Notes: generated by a model not told the origin, from the sequence alone. A stretch of 35,290 nucleotides of DNA from Acidimicrobiaceae bacterium (GCA_024641655.1 JAHECR010000016.1:1-35290); one strand, 5' to 3'; positions 22,906 through 32,560 are shown, numbered from the stretch's first letter. A program made the numbers and translations.

Positions 22906-24029
22906 GGGTCGGGATGATCAGCCCGTACAGCCTCACGATTCCCGGCGGCGTGCAGAACCAGATCCTCGGTCTTGCGCGGGCGTTGCGGCGCCTCGGCATC
23001 GACGTCCGGGTGCTCGGTCCCTGCGACGGCCCGCCTCCCGACACCGGCGTGACGCCGTTGGGCAACAGCCTGCCGACCGCCACCAACGGCTCGATCGCGC
23101 CGCTGGCGCCCGACCCCGCAGCGCAGTTGCGCGTGATTCGGGCGCTGCGCGACGAGGCGTTCGACGTGCTGCACGTGCACGAGCCGCTCGCTCCGGGGCC
23201 GACCATCACCGCGATCGTGCTGAAGCAGGCGCCCATCGTGGCCACCTATCACCGCGCCGGGGGATCGAGCGCCTACCACTACCTCAGCCCGCTCGTGCGT
23301 TGGGTCGCCGGGCGCGTGGAGATCAATGTCGCCGTGTCCGCCGACGCCGAGCGCACTGCCCGCGAAGCGCTGGGCGGGCACTACGAGGTGCTGTTCAACG
23401 GGGTCGAGCTCGAGCGGTTCACGGGCTCGAGCGAACGGGCGACCGCCCCGACCATCTTGTTCATGGGTCGTCACGAGGAGCGCAAGGGCCTCGGGGTGCT
23501 CCTGGCGGCGATGCGCGACCTTCCCGCAGAGGTGCGTCTCTGGGTGGGCGGCGACGGGCCCGAGACGGCTCGGCTGCGCGGTTCGGTGGCGGGCGATCCC
23601 CGCATCGAGTGGCTCGGTCGGGTCACCGACGCGCAGAAGATCGATCTGCTGCAGCGGGCGTCGGTGTTCTGTGCTCCGTCGCTGGGAGGGGAGTCCTTCG
23701 GTGTCGTCCTGCTCGAGGCGATGGCCGCGGGCACTGCCGTCGTCGCCGCCGATCTCGTGGGGTATCGAGGCGTCACGCGAGCCGGCCTCGATGCGCTGCT
23801 GACGCCGCCGGGCGACCCCATCGCGTTGGCGGGCGCCCTGCGGGTCGCGTTGTACGACGGCACGAATGCCGCGAGGGTTGCTTCGGGCCTCGAGCGGGCC
23901 GCGGACTTCTCCATGGCTCGGCTCGCCGAGTGCTACGTCGAACGCTACGAACGCGCCGGCCGCACCGCCCCGGTTGCCCCGATCGCACGCCCACCGGACC
24001 GCGCATGGTGGATTCGGAAGGCGCGTTGA
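22902..24029 (+). CDS. pimA: Phosphatidylinositol alpha-mannosyltransferase
   Basis: GT4 (GT-B fold) glycosyltransferase of 375 residues that adds the first mannose from GDP-mannose to phosphatidylinositol on the cytoplasmic leaflet. Residues matching PimA include GGVQ at 15-18, ATYH with H117, GRHEERKG (R190, K195), and the EX7E motif E264-E272 in GGESFGVVLLEAMAAGTAVVA. GTG 22902 overlaps the stop of the acyltransferase (GTGA). The order pgsA - acyltransferase - pimA is that of mycobacteria, so this lineage probably makes phosphatidylinositol mannosides. Confidence 0.93.
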   Translation: MRVGMISPYSLTIPGGVQNQILGLARALRRLGIDVRVLGPCDGPPPDTGVTPLGNSLPTATNGSIAPLAPDPAAQLRVIRALRDEAFDVLHVHEPLAPGPTITAIVLKQAPIVATYHRAGGSSAYHYLSPLVRWVAGRVEINVAVSADAERTAREALGGHYEVLFNGVELERFTGSSERATAPTILFMGRHEERKGLGVLLAAMRDLPAEVRLWVGGDGPETARLRGSVAGDPRIEWLGRVTDAQKIDLLQRASVFCAPSLGGESFGVVLLEAMAAGTAVVAADLVGYRGVTRAGLDALLTPPGDPIALAGALRVALYDGTNAARVASGLERAADFSMARLAECYVERYERAGRTAPVAPIARPPDRAWWIRKAR

Positions 24030-24039
24030 GTCCACCCAG

Positions 24040-24045
24040 TATGCT
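24040..24045 (+). promoter_or_regulatory. -10-like hexamer TATGCT for the lemA operon
   Basis: TATGCT lies 24 bases before GTG 24070. The short leader would contain AAGGGAG (24057-24063), a good ribosome site 6 bases before the start. Confidence 0.45.
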
Positions 24046-24069
24046 GACGGCGGTTGAAGGGAGCCTTCC

Positions 24070-24618
24070 GTGGCCATCGTGATCGTCATCGTCATCGTCG
24101 TTCTGCTCGTGCTGTTCGTCATGTTCCAGTACAACGGCCTGGTCAAGCTCAAGAATCGTGTCGAGAACGCGTGGGCCCAGATCGATGTCCAGCTGCGTCG
24201 GCGCTACGACTTGATCCCGAATCTCGTCGAGACGGTCAAGGGTTATGCCTCCCACGAGCGCGAGACACTCGAGGCCGTCGTCAATGCCCGCAACGCGGCA
24301 ATGAACGCACAGGGGCCCGCGGCGCAGGCCGCGAACGAGAACATGCTGAGCGGCACCCTCAAGTCGCTGTTCGCGCTCTCCGAGGCGTACCCCGATCTCA
24401 AGGCCAACCAGAACTTCCTCGAGCTCCAGGAGGAGCTGACGAGTACGGAGAGCCGCATCGCGTTTGCCCGCCAGCACTACAACGACTCGGTGCTCGGCTA
24501 CAACACCAAGATCGAGACCGTCCCGGCGAATATCATTGCCGGGTTGTTCAAGTTCACCCAGCGTGAGTACTTCGAAGCCGAGGGCGAGGCACGAGGGCCC
24601 GTGCAGGTGCAGTTCTGA
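24070..24618 (+). CDS. lemA: LemA family protein
   Basis: A 182-residue LemA protein: an N-terminal membrane segment made almost wholly of V, I, L and F (2-19), then YNGLVKLKNRVENAWAQIDVQLRRRYDLIPNLVETVKGYA, the family hallmark, and a long helical cytoplasmic or external domain with LKANQNFLELQEELTSTE and FARQHYNDSVLGYN. The function is unclear across bacteria. GTG 24070 has AAGGGAG 6 bases upstream. The stop and the next ATG share a base (TGATG), so it is coupled to the M48-like gene. Confidence 0.95.
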   Translation: MAIVIVIVIVVLLVLFVMFQYNGLVKLKNRVENAWAQIDVQLRRRYDLIPNLVETVKGYASHERETLEAVVNARNAAMNAQGPAAQAANENMLSGTLKSLFALSEAYPDLKANQNFLELQEELTSTESRIAFARQHYNDSVLGYNTKIETVPANIIAGLFKFTQREYFEAEGEARGPVQVQF

Positions 24619-25376
24619 TGCTCGCTCCTTCGGTTGCCACCCGCCGCGCCGCGTCGGTGCACGGTGCTGTGGGTTGCCTCGTGGCCGTGGTCATCGTCGT
24701 CGCGCTCTGGCTCGTCGGGGTGAACCTGGTCTGGGCGGCGGTCGTCGCGGTCGTCGTCGGCGGGGCCGGTGTGGCGTTGGCCTACCTCCGTCAGGAGCCC
24801 ATGGTGCTGCGAGCAGTGGGCGCGGAGCGCGTCGCGGTCGGCGCCCAGCCGCGTCTCGAGAACCTCGTTGCCGGTCTGTGCGTGGCGAACGGCTTCCGCG
24901 AGCCGGCGCTGTATCTCGTGCGAGACGCCGCACCCAACATCCTCGCCGTGGGCCGCCACCCCCGACACGGCGCCCTCGCCGTGTCCACGGGTCTGCTCGA
25001 GCGCCTCGGAAGGGTCGAGCTCGAAGGCGTCGTCGCGCACGAGCTCACGAGGATCCGGAACCGCACGACCTTCCTCGAGGTCACCGTCGGGGTCCTGATC
25101 GCACGTCCGCTCGCGTTCGCGCCCTCCCTTGCCGCTTCGATCGCCCGACGCCTGCTCGATCCCCGCACGAGCGCCGAGGTGGACGTTGCCAGCATGTTGG
25201 TCACCCGGTACCCGCCGGGTCTCGCCGCTGCGCTGCGGTCGATGCGTGCCGACGGACGTGCCCCGGTCGTCAACCCCATCGCCTTCCGCCACCTGTGGGT
25301 CGACGTGCCCGAGGGCTCGCTCGTGCCCCAGGACTTCTCCCTCGACGATCGCATCGCGGTGCTCGAGGAGCTCTGA
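24618..25376 (+). CDS. M48-like membrane peptidase homologue with broken zinc motif
   Basis: A 252-residue protein with two adjacent membrane segments (18-57) and an M48/HtpX-like domain: [45 protein letters not shown] and a SAEVDVAS segment carrying E187. In active M48 enzymes the central motif is HEXXH; here it is HELTR (141-145), so the second zinc histidine is arginine. The usual fourth-ligand glutamate region is partly kept. It is thus probably a non-catalytic homologue. It is translationally coupled to lemA, a pairing known for active htpX genes, and its C-terminus [13 protein letters not shown] matches the family end. Confidence 0.8.
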   Translation: MLAPSVATRRAASVHGAVGCLVAVVIVVALWLVGVNLVWAAVVAVVVGGAGVALAYLRQEPMVLRAVGAERVAVGAQPRLENLVAGLCVANGFREPALYLVRDAAPNILAVGRHPRHGALAVSTGLLERLGRVELEGVVAHELTRIRNRTTFLEVTVGVLIARPLAFAPSLAASIARRLLDPRTSAEVDVASMLVTRYPPGLAAALRSMRADGRAPVVNPIAFRHLWVDVPEGSLVPQDFSLDDRIAVLEEL

Positions 25377-25412
25377 AGCCCGAACAGCGCATGCACCTCC
25401 GGTGGCGGGGGA

Positions 25413-25418
25413 TACGCT
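25413..25418 (+). promoter_or_regulatory. -10-like hexamer TACGCT for pdxS
   Basis: TACGCT ends 7 bases before ATG 25426. AGGAG is present but only 1 base before the ATG, too close to act as a normal ribosome site, so leaderless initiation is favoured. Confidence 0.5.
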
Positions 25419-25425
25419 CAGGAGC

Positions 25426-26328
25426 ATGGCTGAACAGCAGACCGATACAGGCCGATCGACGGGGACCGTGCGCGTCAAGCGCGGGCTCGCCGAGATGCTC
25501 AAAGGCGGCGTCATCATGGACGTCGTCAACGCAGACCAGGCGAAGATCGCCGAGGATGCCGGCGCCGTCGCCGTGATGGCGCTCGAACGTGTTCCCGCCG
25601 ACATCCGCCGCGACGGCGGTATCGCCCGGATGAGCGACCCGGAGATGATCGAAGGCATCAAGGCCGCGGTCACCATCCCCGTCATGGCAAAGGCCCGCAT
25701 CGGCCACTTCGTCGAGGCGCAGATCCTGGAGGCGCTCGGCGTCGACTACGTCGACGAATCCGAGGTCCTGACGCCCGCCGACGAGGCGCACCACATCGAC
25801 AAGTGGGCATTCACCGTGCCGTTCGTGTGTGGGGCAACGAACCTCGGCGAGGCCTTGCGCCGCATCTCCGAAGGTGCCTGCATGATCCGGAGCAAGGGCG
25901 AGGCAGGCACCGGCAACGTCGTGCAGGCCGTGCGGCATCTGCGCAGCATCATCGGCGACATCCGCAAGGTCGGTCAGGCCGACTCCGCCGAGATCTACGA
26001 CTGGGCGAAGAAGCTGCAAGCACCGGTGCAGCTCGTGCAGGAAGTCGCCGAGATCGGCTGGTTGCCCGTTCCCATGTTCTGCGCTGGGGGCATCGCTACG
26101 CCCGCCGACGCCGCGCTCACGATGCAGCTCGGAGCCGAAGCGGTGTTCGTCGGCTCTGGCATCTTCAAGTCCGCGGACCCCGCACCGCGCGCCAAGGCGA
26201 TCGTCGAGGCGACGACGAACTTCCGCGACGCCGCGATTCTCGCCAAGGTCAGCCGCGGGCTCGGCGCCCCCATGACCGGGATCGGCATGGACGAGCTCGA
26301 TGTCAGGCTCGAAGACCGGGGTTGGTAG
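25426..26328 (+). CDS. pdxS: Pyridoxal 5'-phosphate synthase lyase subunit
   Basis: PdxS (300 residues) condenses ribose 5-phosphate, glyceraldehyde 3-phosphate and ammonia from PdxT into pyridoxal phosphate. The whole family pattern is present: [46 protein letters not shown], the Schiff-base lysine in [36 protein letters not shown] and the C-terminal phosphate site FVGSGIFKS. The next gene, pdxT, overlaps its stop. No pdxR regulator is adjacent. Confidence 0.97.
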   Translation: MAEQQTDTGRSTGTVRVKRGLAEMLKGGVIMDVVNADQAKIAEDAGAVAVMALERVPADIRRDGGIARMSDPEMIEGIKAAVTIPVMAKARIGHFVEAQILEALGVDYVDESEVLTPADEAHHIDKWAFTVPFVCGATNLGEALRRISEGACMIRSKGEAGTGNVVQAVRHLRSIIGDIRKVGQADSAEIYDWAKKLQAPVQLVQEVAEIGWLPVPMFCAGGIATPADAALTMQLGAEAVFVGSGIFKSADPAPRAKAIVEATTNFRDAAILAKVSRGLGAPMTGIGMDELDVRLEDRGW

Positions 26329-26906
26329 CCGCACGCCCACGGGTCGGAGTTCTCGCCCTGCAGGGGGCCTTCGCCCGTCACGTCAAGATGTTGCAGGCCG
26401 TCGGCGTCGAGGCGACCGAGGTCCGCACCCCCGAACAGCTCGATTCCGTCGACGCGCTCGTGATGCCAGGGGGTGAGTCGACGACGATGTCGATGCTCCT
26501 CGAGTTCAACGAGCTGCTCGCGCCTCTGGCCACCCGTCTCGCGGGGGGCATCGCGGTGTTCGGTACCTGTGCCGGGATGATCCTGTTGTCGAGGGAGATC
26601 ATCGACGGCAGGCCGGACCAGCACGCCTTCGGCGCGATCGACCTGCGGGTGCGCCGCAACGGCTTCGGGCGTCAGATCGACTCGTTCGAGATCGATCTCG
26701 ACGTTTGCGGACTCGACGCGCCCTATCCCGCGGTGTTCATCCGCGCCCCGATCGTCGAAGAGGCCGGCCCCGATGTCGAGGTGCTCGCGTCGGTCGACGG
26801 TCGTCCCGTGTTGTGCCGCCAAGGACGTACATTGGTGGCCGCCTTTCATCCCGAGCTGTCCGGCGACGGACGGCTCCACACGTTCTTCGTCGAACGCTGC
26901 CTCTGA
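26322..26906 (+). CDS. pdxT: Pyridoxal 5'-phosphate synthase glutaminase subunit
   Basis: Class I glutamine amidotransferase (194 residues) supplying ammonia to PdxS. It shows [17 protein letters not shown], the oxyanion/substrate motif PGGESTT, the nucleophile cysteine in [11 protein letters not shown] and the His-Glu pair in [20 protein letters not shown] 26322 is chosen because it is the only start-like codon just before the VGVLALQG strand; it overlaps the pdxS stop by 7 bases. Confidence 0.94.
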   Translation: MVAARPRVGVLALQGAFARHVKMLQAVGVEATEVRTPEQLDSVDALVMPGGESTTMSMLLEFNELLAPLATRLAGGIAVFGTCAGMILLSREIIDGRPDQHAFGAIDLRVRRNGFGRQIDSFEIDLDVCGLDAPYPAVFIRAPIVEEAGPDVEVLASVDGRPVLCRQGRTLVAAFHPELSGDGRLHTFFVERCL

Positions 26907-26948
26907 GGCGCTCTCGACGCTGGATTCACGCACGATCACGAGGTCTCG

Positions 26949-27698
26949 ATGTCCGGTCACTCCAAATGGGCGACGATCAAGCACAAGAAGGGTGCCGCCG
27001 ACAAGCGGCGGGGCAAGCTGTTCGCCAAGCTGATCAAGCAGGTCGAGGTCGCGGCGCGCCAAGGTGGCGGTGATCCCGACGCGAACCCGACGCTGCGCAC
27101 CATGTTCCAGAAGGCGCGCGACAGCTCCGTGCCCCTCGACACCATCGAACGTGCGGTCAAGCGCGGCACCGGTGAGCTCGAGGGCGTCAACTACGAGCAC
27201 GTGACCTACGAGGGCTACGCCCCCAACGGCGTCGCGCTGTACATCGAGACCCTGACCGACAATCGGAACCGCACCGGTTCGGAGGTGCGGGCGGTGCTGT
27301 CGAAGAACGGCGGGTCGCTCGCTGAGCCTGGCGCGGTTGCCTGGCAGTTCACCCGCAAGGGCGTCGTGGTGCTCGACGGGTCCATCGACGAGGACGAGCT
27401 GATGTTGGTGGCGCTCGAGGCTGGTGCCGAGGACCTCGTCGACGACGGCGACACCTGGAGCCTGACGTGCGAACCCACCGATCTCAACGCGCTCCGTGAC
27501 GCGCTCGAGGCAGCAGGGATCGCCTTCGAGTCCGCCGACCTCACGTTCCTGCCCGATCAGACGGTGCCGTTAGTGGAGGTGGGCGCGGCGCGCCAGGTCC
27601 TGAACCTGATCGATCTGCTCGAGGACCTCGACGACGTCGACGCGGTCTACGCCAACTTCGACGTTCCCGACGACGTCCTGGAAGCCGCTGCGGAGTAG
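26949..27698 (+). CDS. yebC: YebC/PmpR family protein
   Basis: A 249-residue YebC/TACO1 family protein, full length: MSGHSKWATIKHKKGAADKRRGKLFAKL at the start, GGGDPDANPTLRTMFQKARD, the middle YEGYAPNGVALYIETLTDNRNRT and the closing NLIDLLEDLDDVDAVYANFDV. Family members act in translation of difficult sequences or as DNA-binding regulators. ATG 26949 has GAGG 5 bases upstream. In the order pdxT - yebC - ruvCAB it is conserved in mycobacteria, although here an exporter block lies between yebC and ruvC. Confidence 0.95.
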   Translation: MSGHSKWATIKHKKGAADKRRGKLFAKLIKQVEVAARQGGGDPDANPTLRTMFQKARDSSVPLDTIERAVKRGTGELEGVNYEHVTYEGYAPNGVALYIETLTDNRNRTGSEVRAVLSKNGGSLAEPGAVAWQFTRKGVVVLDGSIDEDELMLVALEAGAEDLVDDGDTWSLTCEPTDLNALRDALEAAGIAFESADLTFLPDQTVPLVEVGAARQVLNLIDLLEDLDDVDAVYANFDVPDDVLEAAAE

Positions 27699-27714
27699 CG
27701 CCGCGACCTCGGCG
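27699..27714. terminator. Weak hairpin between convergent genes
   Basis: CGCCG, 6 bases, CGGCG directly after the yebC stop could form a 5-base-pair stem serving both converging genes. There is no T-run, so evidence is weak. Confidence 0.2.
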
Positions 27715-27722
27715 CCCGGGGG

Positions 27723-28556
27723 TCAGGCCTCGTCGGACACACCGAGCAGCCGGCCGCGGCGAACCGCACGCATCCCTGTCACGAGCGAAAACCCGGCCAC
27801 CATCCACACCACCATGCCCACCTGGATCGTCGACGCCGACGATCCGAACAGCGATCCGGTCGACTGGGAGTAGGCCAGCAGGATGAGAGGCAGGGTCACC
27901 AGACCTGAGGCCTGCTGCGCCGCCGCGGTCGACCGAACGCGAGCCGACAACCGCAGCACGATCGACAGCGCCAGACACAGGAACGGCGGGACGACCCACA
28001 GCATCAGGAGCCACCACTCGCGGGTCGGGAAGAACCAGCCGCCGACGTCGGGTCCGACGATCACGTTCACCATCACCGAGTAGATCGAGAACCCGGCCAA
28101 CGTCGTGACGTAGCCGGGAATGAGGCTGGCGATCAGCTTGCCCAGGTAGATTTCGGTGGTCGCGGCGGGGGAGTGGGCGAGGAACTCGCCGGTGCCCCGC
28201 TCGCGCTCGCCCACGAGGGTCGCGGCGCCGACCGCCGACGAGATGGTCAGCGGGACGATGACCGCCAGTGGCGCGAACAAGTACACGGCGAGCGCGTACT
28301 GAGTGCGTGACGCGGGGGTCGAACCCTTGATCCGAGCCTGAGCCGCCGGCGGGAGCACCTCGAGAGCATCGGAGATGTTCGAGACCGCACCGACTCGGCC
28401 GATGGCTTCGATTGTGCCCAGCAGCGCCAGCGGCAGGATCACGAAGAACAGCGCACCCAGGATCGCCATGGGGACGAGGAAGTCCTTCGACCGGAGCAGC
28501 TGGCGCAGATCGTGGCGCGTCACGGCCCAGACCCGGGCCCAGACGATGTGCTTCAT
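27723..28556 (-). CDS. ABC-2 type transporter permease
   Basis: A 277-residue membrane protein with about six hydrophobic segments (FLVPMAILGALFFVILPLALLG, LAVYLFAPLAVIVPLTISSAV, LIASLIPGYVTTLAGFSIYSVM, WWLLMLWVVPPFLCLALSIVL and others). The GERERGTGEFLAHSP stretch after the second segment is a hallmark of ABC-2 permeases. The ATG overlaps the stop of the ATPase gene by 4 bases, so the pair is a coupled exporter. Substrate unknown. Confidence 0.85.
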   Translation of the reverse strand: MKHIVWARVWAVTRHDLRQLLRSKDFLVPMAILGALFFVILPLALLGTIEAIGRVGAVSNISDALEVLPPAAQARIKGSTPASRTQYALAVYLFAPLAVIVPLTISSAVGAATLVGERERGTGEFLAHSPAATTEIYLGKLIASLIPGYVTTLAGFSIYSVMVNVIVGPDVGGWFFPTREWWLLMLWVVPPFLCLALSIVLRLSARVRSTAAAQQASGLVTLPLILLAYSQSTGSLFGSSASTIQVGMVVWMVAGFSLVTGMRAVRRGRLLGVSDEA

Positions 28557-29536
28557 CGGGCTGCCGAGAATGCCGGCGCGGGGGAGATCGCCCCGGCACC
28601 GCGATGGATGGAGCGGACCCGGAAGTACAGCTCTTCGAGCGATGGTTCGTGCGGCTCGACACGGGTCAGGCGCACCCCGCGCCGCACCAGCGTGTCAACC
28701 AGGTCGGGCAGCACCGCCAAGGTGTCGAGCTCCACGGTTGCCACCGCGCCTTCGCGGGAGTAGGCGCGCACACAACCCACGGGGCTCAAGAGATCGAGTC
28801 CGGACGGCTCCTCGGCCTCGAATCGCACGATCACATCCGGGAAGTACCGGCGTACCAGGTCACGCTGGGATCCTTCGAGGAGGTTCGTGCCGTCGTCGAG
28901 GATCACGACCTGATCGGCGAGGCCCTCGGCTTCGACGAGCAGGTGCGTGCACATGATCACGGTCGTCCCGTCACCGGTCATCTGACGAATGAGCCCGAGG
29001 ACCGCGTGGGCGGACTCGGGGTCGAGCCCTGATGTGGGCTCGTCGAACAGCAGCAGTTCCGGTCGGTGGATGACGGCGCGCGCCAAGGCCAAGCGGGTCT
29101 TCATGCCGGTGGAATAGCCGCCGACGACCTGGTCGAGCGCATGGTGGATGTCGAAGTGGACGGCGGCCTGGGCGATGCGGGTGTCGACATCTCCGCGTGC
29201 GATGCCGTAGAGGGCCGCGGCATAGCGCAGGTTGTCCCAACCCGAGACCCGGTCGTAGAGCGCCGGCTTGGCCGACACGACACCACAGCGGCGGCGGACT
29301 TCCTCGCCGTCGGTCTCCGGAGACAGGCCGAAGGTGGCCACGGTCCCGGTGTCGGCCGGCAGTGCGCCGGTGATCAGCCGGATCGCCGTCGTCTTGCCGG
29401 CACCGTTGGGGCCGAGTAGCACGGTGATGCTGCCGCGCGGGACGCGCAGCGACAGTCCGGTGAGCGCCGGCACGCCCCCGAAGCGTTTGTGCACGTCGTC
29501 GAGCAGCACGGCGGGCGAATCGGGCGACGGCTTCAC
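28553..29536 (-). CDS. ABC transporter ATP-binding protein
   Basis: A 327-residue ABC ATPase of the exporter type paired with ABC-2 permeases. Walker A GPNGAGKTT (42-50), Q-loop region near VVSAKPALYDR, signature YSTGMKTR (141-148, degenerate LSGGQ), Walker B LLLFDEPTSGLD (161-172) and H-loop MCTHLL. The last 100 residues form the accessory C-terminal domain common in CcmA/drug-exporter ATPases. GTG 29536 has no clear ribosome site. It precedes the permease gene with a 4-base overlap. Confidence 0.9.
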   Translation of the reverse strand: MKPSPDSPAVLLDDVHKRFGGVPALTGLSLRVPRGSITVLLGPNGAGKTTAIRLITGALPADTGTVATFGLSPETDGEEVRRRCGVVSAKPALYDRVSGWDNLRYAAALYGIARGDVDTRIAQAAVHFDIHHALDQVVGGYSTGMKTRLALARAVIHRPELLLFDEPTSGLDPESAHAVLGLIRQMTGDGTTVIMCTHLLVEAEGLADQVVILDDGTNLLEGSQRDLVRRYFPDVIVRFEAEEPSGLDLLSPVGCVRAYSREGAVATVELDTLAVLPDLVDTLVRRGVRLTRVEPHEPSLEELYFRVRSIHRGAGAISPAPAFSAAR

Positions 29537-29611
29537 GAACCACCATCGGACGCGGGCGCGGGCGGCGTTAGGCCCCAGCGGCGTTATGGGTCGGTGGCCC
29601 TGGACCGAGGC

Positions 29612-32554
29612 TCAGGGAGTAGGAACCCGCAGCACCTCGACGCGCGACCCCGACCCGAAGATCTCCTCGGCCACGGCATCCACGTCACCGATCGTGGTTC
29701 CGTCGAGGACGTCGAACACCCGGTCGAGGGTTGCCGGGTCCTCGGTCGGGGTCTCGGCCCACGACAACACGAGATTGATGTAGTAGTCGTTGCCGATGTA
29801 GTTGCGATCGGCGCCGACGACGGCTTTCGCCGAGGCCAGCTCGGCGGTGGTCACCCCGTCGGCGACGATGGCGGCGATCTCGGCGTCGATCGTGTCGGCG
29901 ATGAGCATGATCCGTTGCGGGTCGCCTTCGAAGACGATGGAGAACGACGCGGTCTCGTCGGGCTGATAGGCGTAGTCGAACGAGACCGAGCCCCCGTAGC
30001 TGGCGCCGAACTGCTCCCGCACGGAGTCGTTCAGGCGGGTGTCGAGGATCTCCTCCAAGAGGTCCCCGGCGATCTGTAGCTCGGTGTCGACGTCGGTCTC
30101 GAGGCTGTGCACCAACGCCAGTCCCGCCGGTGAGCCCGCAGCGCCGAACTCCACCGTGCGCTGCACGTCGGCGCTCACCGGAGGCTTCACGTCGAGCCAG
30201 GTGTCGCTGGGCCCCGCCGGCAACGTCCCGAGGTAGGTCGCGGCGAGGTCGGCGACGGTTCCCTCGTCGATGTCGCCGACGATCACGACCACGAGGTCGT
30301 CGACCTTGCCGAGCCGGGCGCGGTACAGGTCGAGTAGCTCGTCGGTGGTGCTCGCATCGATCTCGCCGATCGAGAGCGCGGGCACCAACTGTTTCGGGTC
30401 GCCGCCGTAGAGGGCATCGAGCAGTGCCGCGTGCAGCACGGCGTCGGGGTCGGTGGTGAGAGCTCGCGCCCGGTCCTTGGCTGTGGACCTGGCGCTGCGG
30501 AGCCCGACGGCGTCGACGCGCGGCTCGGTGACGAGCAAGTGCAGCAGCTGCAGCATCTCCTCGATGTCCTGGGCGTCGGCAGAGCCGACGAATCCCTCGT
30601 GGGTCTCGTCGATGTAGGGCTCGACGTGCGCCGTGTTGTTGCCGAGGAACCGGTCGAGGCTGGCGCGACGTATCGGGCCGAGGCCGCTGCCGGCAACTGC
30701 GTCGGTGGCGAGCGTCGTTCGGGCGATCTGGCCGGCGGTCAGCAGCGACCACCCTCCTGCAGAGGCCGCGAAGAGGTTCACCGAACCCGCGGCGATGTCA
30801 CTGGGCACGAACACGGCGGTCACCCCGTTGTCGAACCGCCACCACACGCTGTCGGCGACGGTGGGGACCGAACCCTGCTGGACCGGCTCGACCGGTTCGG
30901 GCGGCGCCAACAGCTCGGTGATCGTCTCGATCTGCGGTGCCGACACGCCCGCGAGCGCCAGGCCCTCCTCCTCGGCGCGGTCCACTCGCGCGGCGAGGTC
31001 GGCGTCGCTGGGGAGGTCCGCGGCGTCGGGTGCGACGAGGATCACGATCGGCGCCGAGGTCGCCATCATCCACCGGAGGTGGTTGGCGATGTCCTCGGGC
31101 GTGAGCGCATCGAGCAGCCCCGACAGGCGTTGGACGCGGTCGCGTGTGGCACTGAGGTCGGCACCTTCGACGTAATCGGCGACGTACTGCTCGGCGAACT
31201 CCCAGTCCTGCGTCGTCGGCGCAGCGGCCAGCATGGACTCGAGCCCGGCGCGGTACGTGTCGACGGCCCGGGCGAACTCCTCGTCGTCGAACCCGGTCGC
31301 CCGGAGTCGGTGCATCTCCTGGAGAATGGCCGATGTCCCCTCGGCGAGGTCGTCGGCGTCGGCGTTGAAGCCGAAGAACGCACGCTCGCGGCTGAACCCG
31401 AAGGGGCCCGCGAAGGGGTCGATGAGCCCGTTGGCGCCTGTCGAGGATGCTTCGGTGAGGCGGGTCTGGACCATGAGGCCCATCAGGTTTTCGATGACGC
31501 CCAGGCGCTCGCCGCCATAGGTGTCGGAGTCCCACGCAGGCAGGGGGAAGTCGATCGAGATGAAACGGGTCGACTGCTCCGGGGCCACGATCGTCTCGAC
31601 GTGAGCGCTTGCGGGTGCGTCGACGGCGGCGGTGAGCCGCTCGGGTGCGTCGGGGGGCCCTGCGAGGTTCGAGAAGCGCTCGACGATCTGCTGTTCGAGC
31701 TCGTCGACGGGAAGGTCCCCGACCGCGACGACGGCCATCAGGTCGGGTCGGTACCAGGCTTCGTAGAACGGCCGGAGCTCATCGGCGGTCATTGCCGAGA
31801 TGCTGGCGTCGCTGCCGAGGGGGTCCCGACCTTCGTAGGCCGTGCCCGCGGTGTAGGCCCGGTCGAACGCCTTGTCGACCACGGCGAACGGGTTGCCGCT
31901 GTAGAGCCGGGCTTCCTCGGTCACCACGCCGCGCTCAGCGGCGACCTGTGCCGGATCGAGGGTGGCTTCGCTCGCCCATTCGCGCAGCACGTCGAACGCG
32001 GTGCCGACCGACTCGGTGTCGGTGCCGGGCACGCTCAACTGGTAGACCGTCTCGTCATAGCTCGTGTAGGCGTTGAGGTCGGCGCCGAAGTCGAGGCCGA
32101 ACGAGCGCAGGACGTCGTCGATGGTCGTGTCGGGGTAGTTCGTCGTTCCGTTGAACAGCATGTGCTCCAGGAAATGCGCGACCCCGGAGTCGGGCCCGGC
32201 CTGCTGCATGGAGCCGGCATCGACGACGAGGCGGAGCTCGACCGAACCGCCGGGGGCCCGGTTCTGGCGGACGTAGTAGGTGAGGCCGTTGTCGAGCATG
32301 CCGATGCGTACGGCTCGGTCGACCGGCAGCGGACGAGGGTCGGGGTCCGGTGCGGTGAAGTCGGCGATCGCCACCTCGCCGTCTCCGGGGTCCGGCGTCG
32401 GGCTCGCCGTCGCCGACGGTGTCGGTTGCGCCGTCGGGTCCTCCTGCGCCCGTTCGAGCTGAATGGATGCGGAGCAGGCGGCGATGGTCATGCTCGCGGC
32501 GAGCAGCCCCGCCATGATCCTCGTGCGAGGGCGGAGCCGGACGCGTGGGTGCAT
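29612..32554 (-). CDS. M16-family zinc metallopeptidase, two-domain lipoprotein
   Basis: A 980-residue exported peptidase. The signal peptide ends in MTIAAC, a lipobox with C27, followed by a Thr/Pro/Ser linker (QPTPSATASPTPDPGD). The first M16 half has the inverted zinc motif HFLEH (127-131) and the glutamate cluster AERGVVTEEA (206-215) with the third ligand. The second half (from about 560) repeats the M16 fold without an HXXEH, as expected for the inactive partner domain in fused pitrilysin-type proteins. An upstream in-frame start exists at 32587, but ATG 32554 has TACGAT 6 bases before it and opens directly into the signal sequence. It probably degrades peptides outside the membrane. 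Confidence 0.92.
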   Translation of the reverse strand: MHPRVRLRPRTRIMAGLLAASMTIAACSASIQLERAQEDPTAQPTPSATASPTPDPGDGEVAIADFTAPDPDPRPLPVDRAVRIGMLDNGLTYYVRQNRAPGGSVELRLVVDAGSMQQAGPDSGVAHFLEHMLFNGTTNYPDTTIDDVLRSFGLDFGADLNAYTSYDETVYQLSVPGTDTESVGTAFDVLREWASEATLDPAQVAAERGVVTEEARLYSGNPFAVVDKAFDRAYTAGTAYEGRDPLGSDASISAMTADELRPFYEAWYRPDLMAVVAVGDLPVDELEQQIVERFSNLAGPPDAPERLTAAVDAPASAHVETIVAPEQSTRFISIDFPLPAWDSDTYGGERLGVIENLMGLMVQTRLTEASSTGANGLIDPFAGPFGFSRERAFFGFNADADDLAEGTSAILQEMHRLRATGFDDEEFARAVDTYRAGLESMLAAAPTTQDWEFAEQYVADYVEGADLSATRDRVQRLSGLLDALTPEDIANHLRWMMATSAPIVILVAPDAADLPSDADLAARVDRAEEEGLALAGVSAPQIETITELLAPPEPVEPVQQGSVPTVADSVWWRFDNGVTAVFVPSDIAAGSVNLFAASAGGWSLLTAGQIARTTLATDAVAGSGLGPIRRASLDRFLGNNTAHVEPYIDETHEGFVGSADAQDIEEMLQLLHLLVTEPRVDAVGLRSARSTAKDRARALTTDPDAVLHAALLDALYGGDPKQLVPALSIGEIDASTTDELLDLYRARLGKVDDLVVVIVGDIDEGTVADLAATYLGTLPAGPSDTWLDVKPPVSADVQRTVEFGAAGSPAGLALVHSLETDVDTELQIAGDLLEEILDTRLNDSVREQFGASYGGSVSFDYAYQPDETASFSIVFEGDPQRIMLIADTIDAEIAAIVADGVTTAELASAKAVVGADRNYIGNDYYINLVLSWAETPTEDPATLDRVFDVLDGTTIGDVDAVAEEIFGSGSRVEVLRVPTP

Positions 32555-32560
32555 CGCCGC

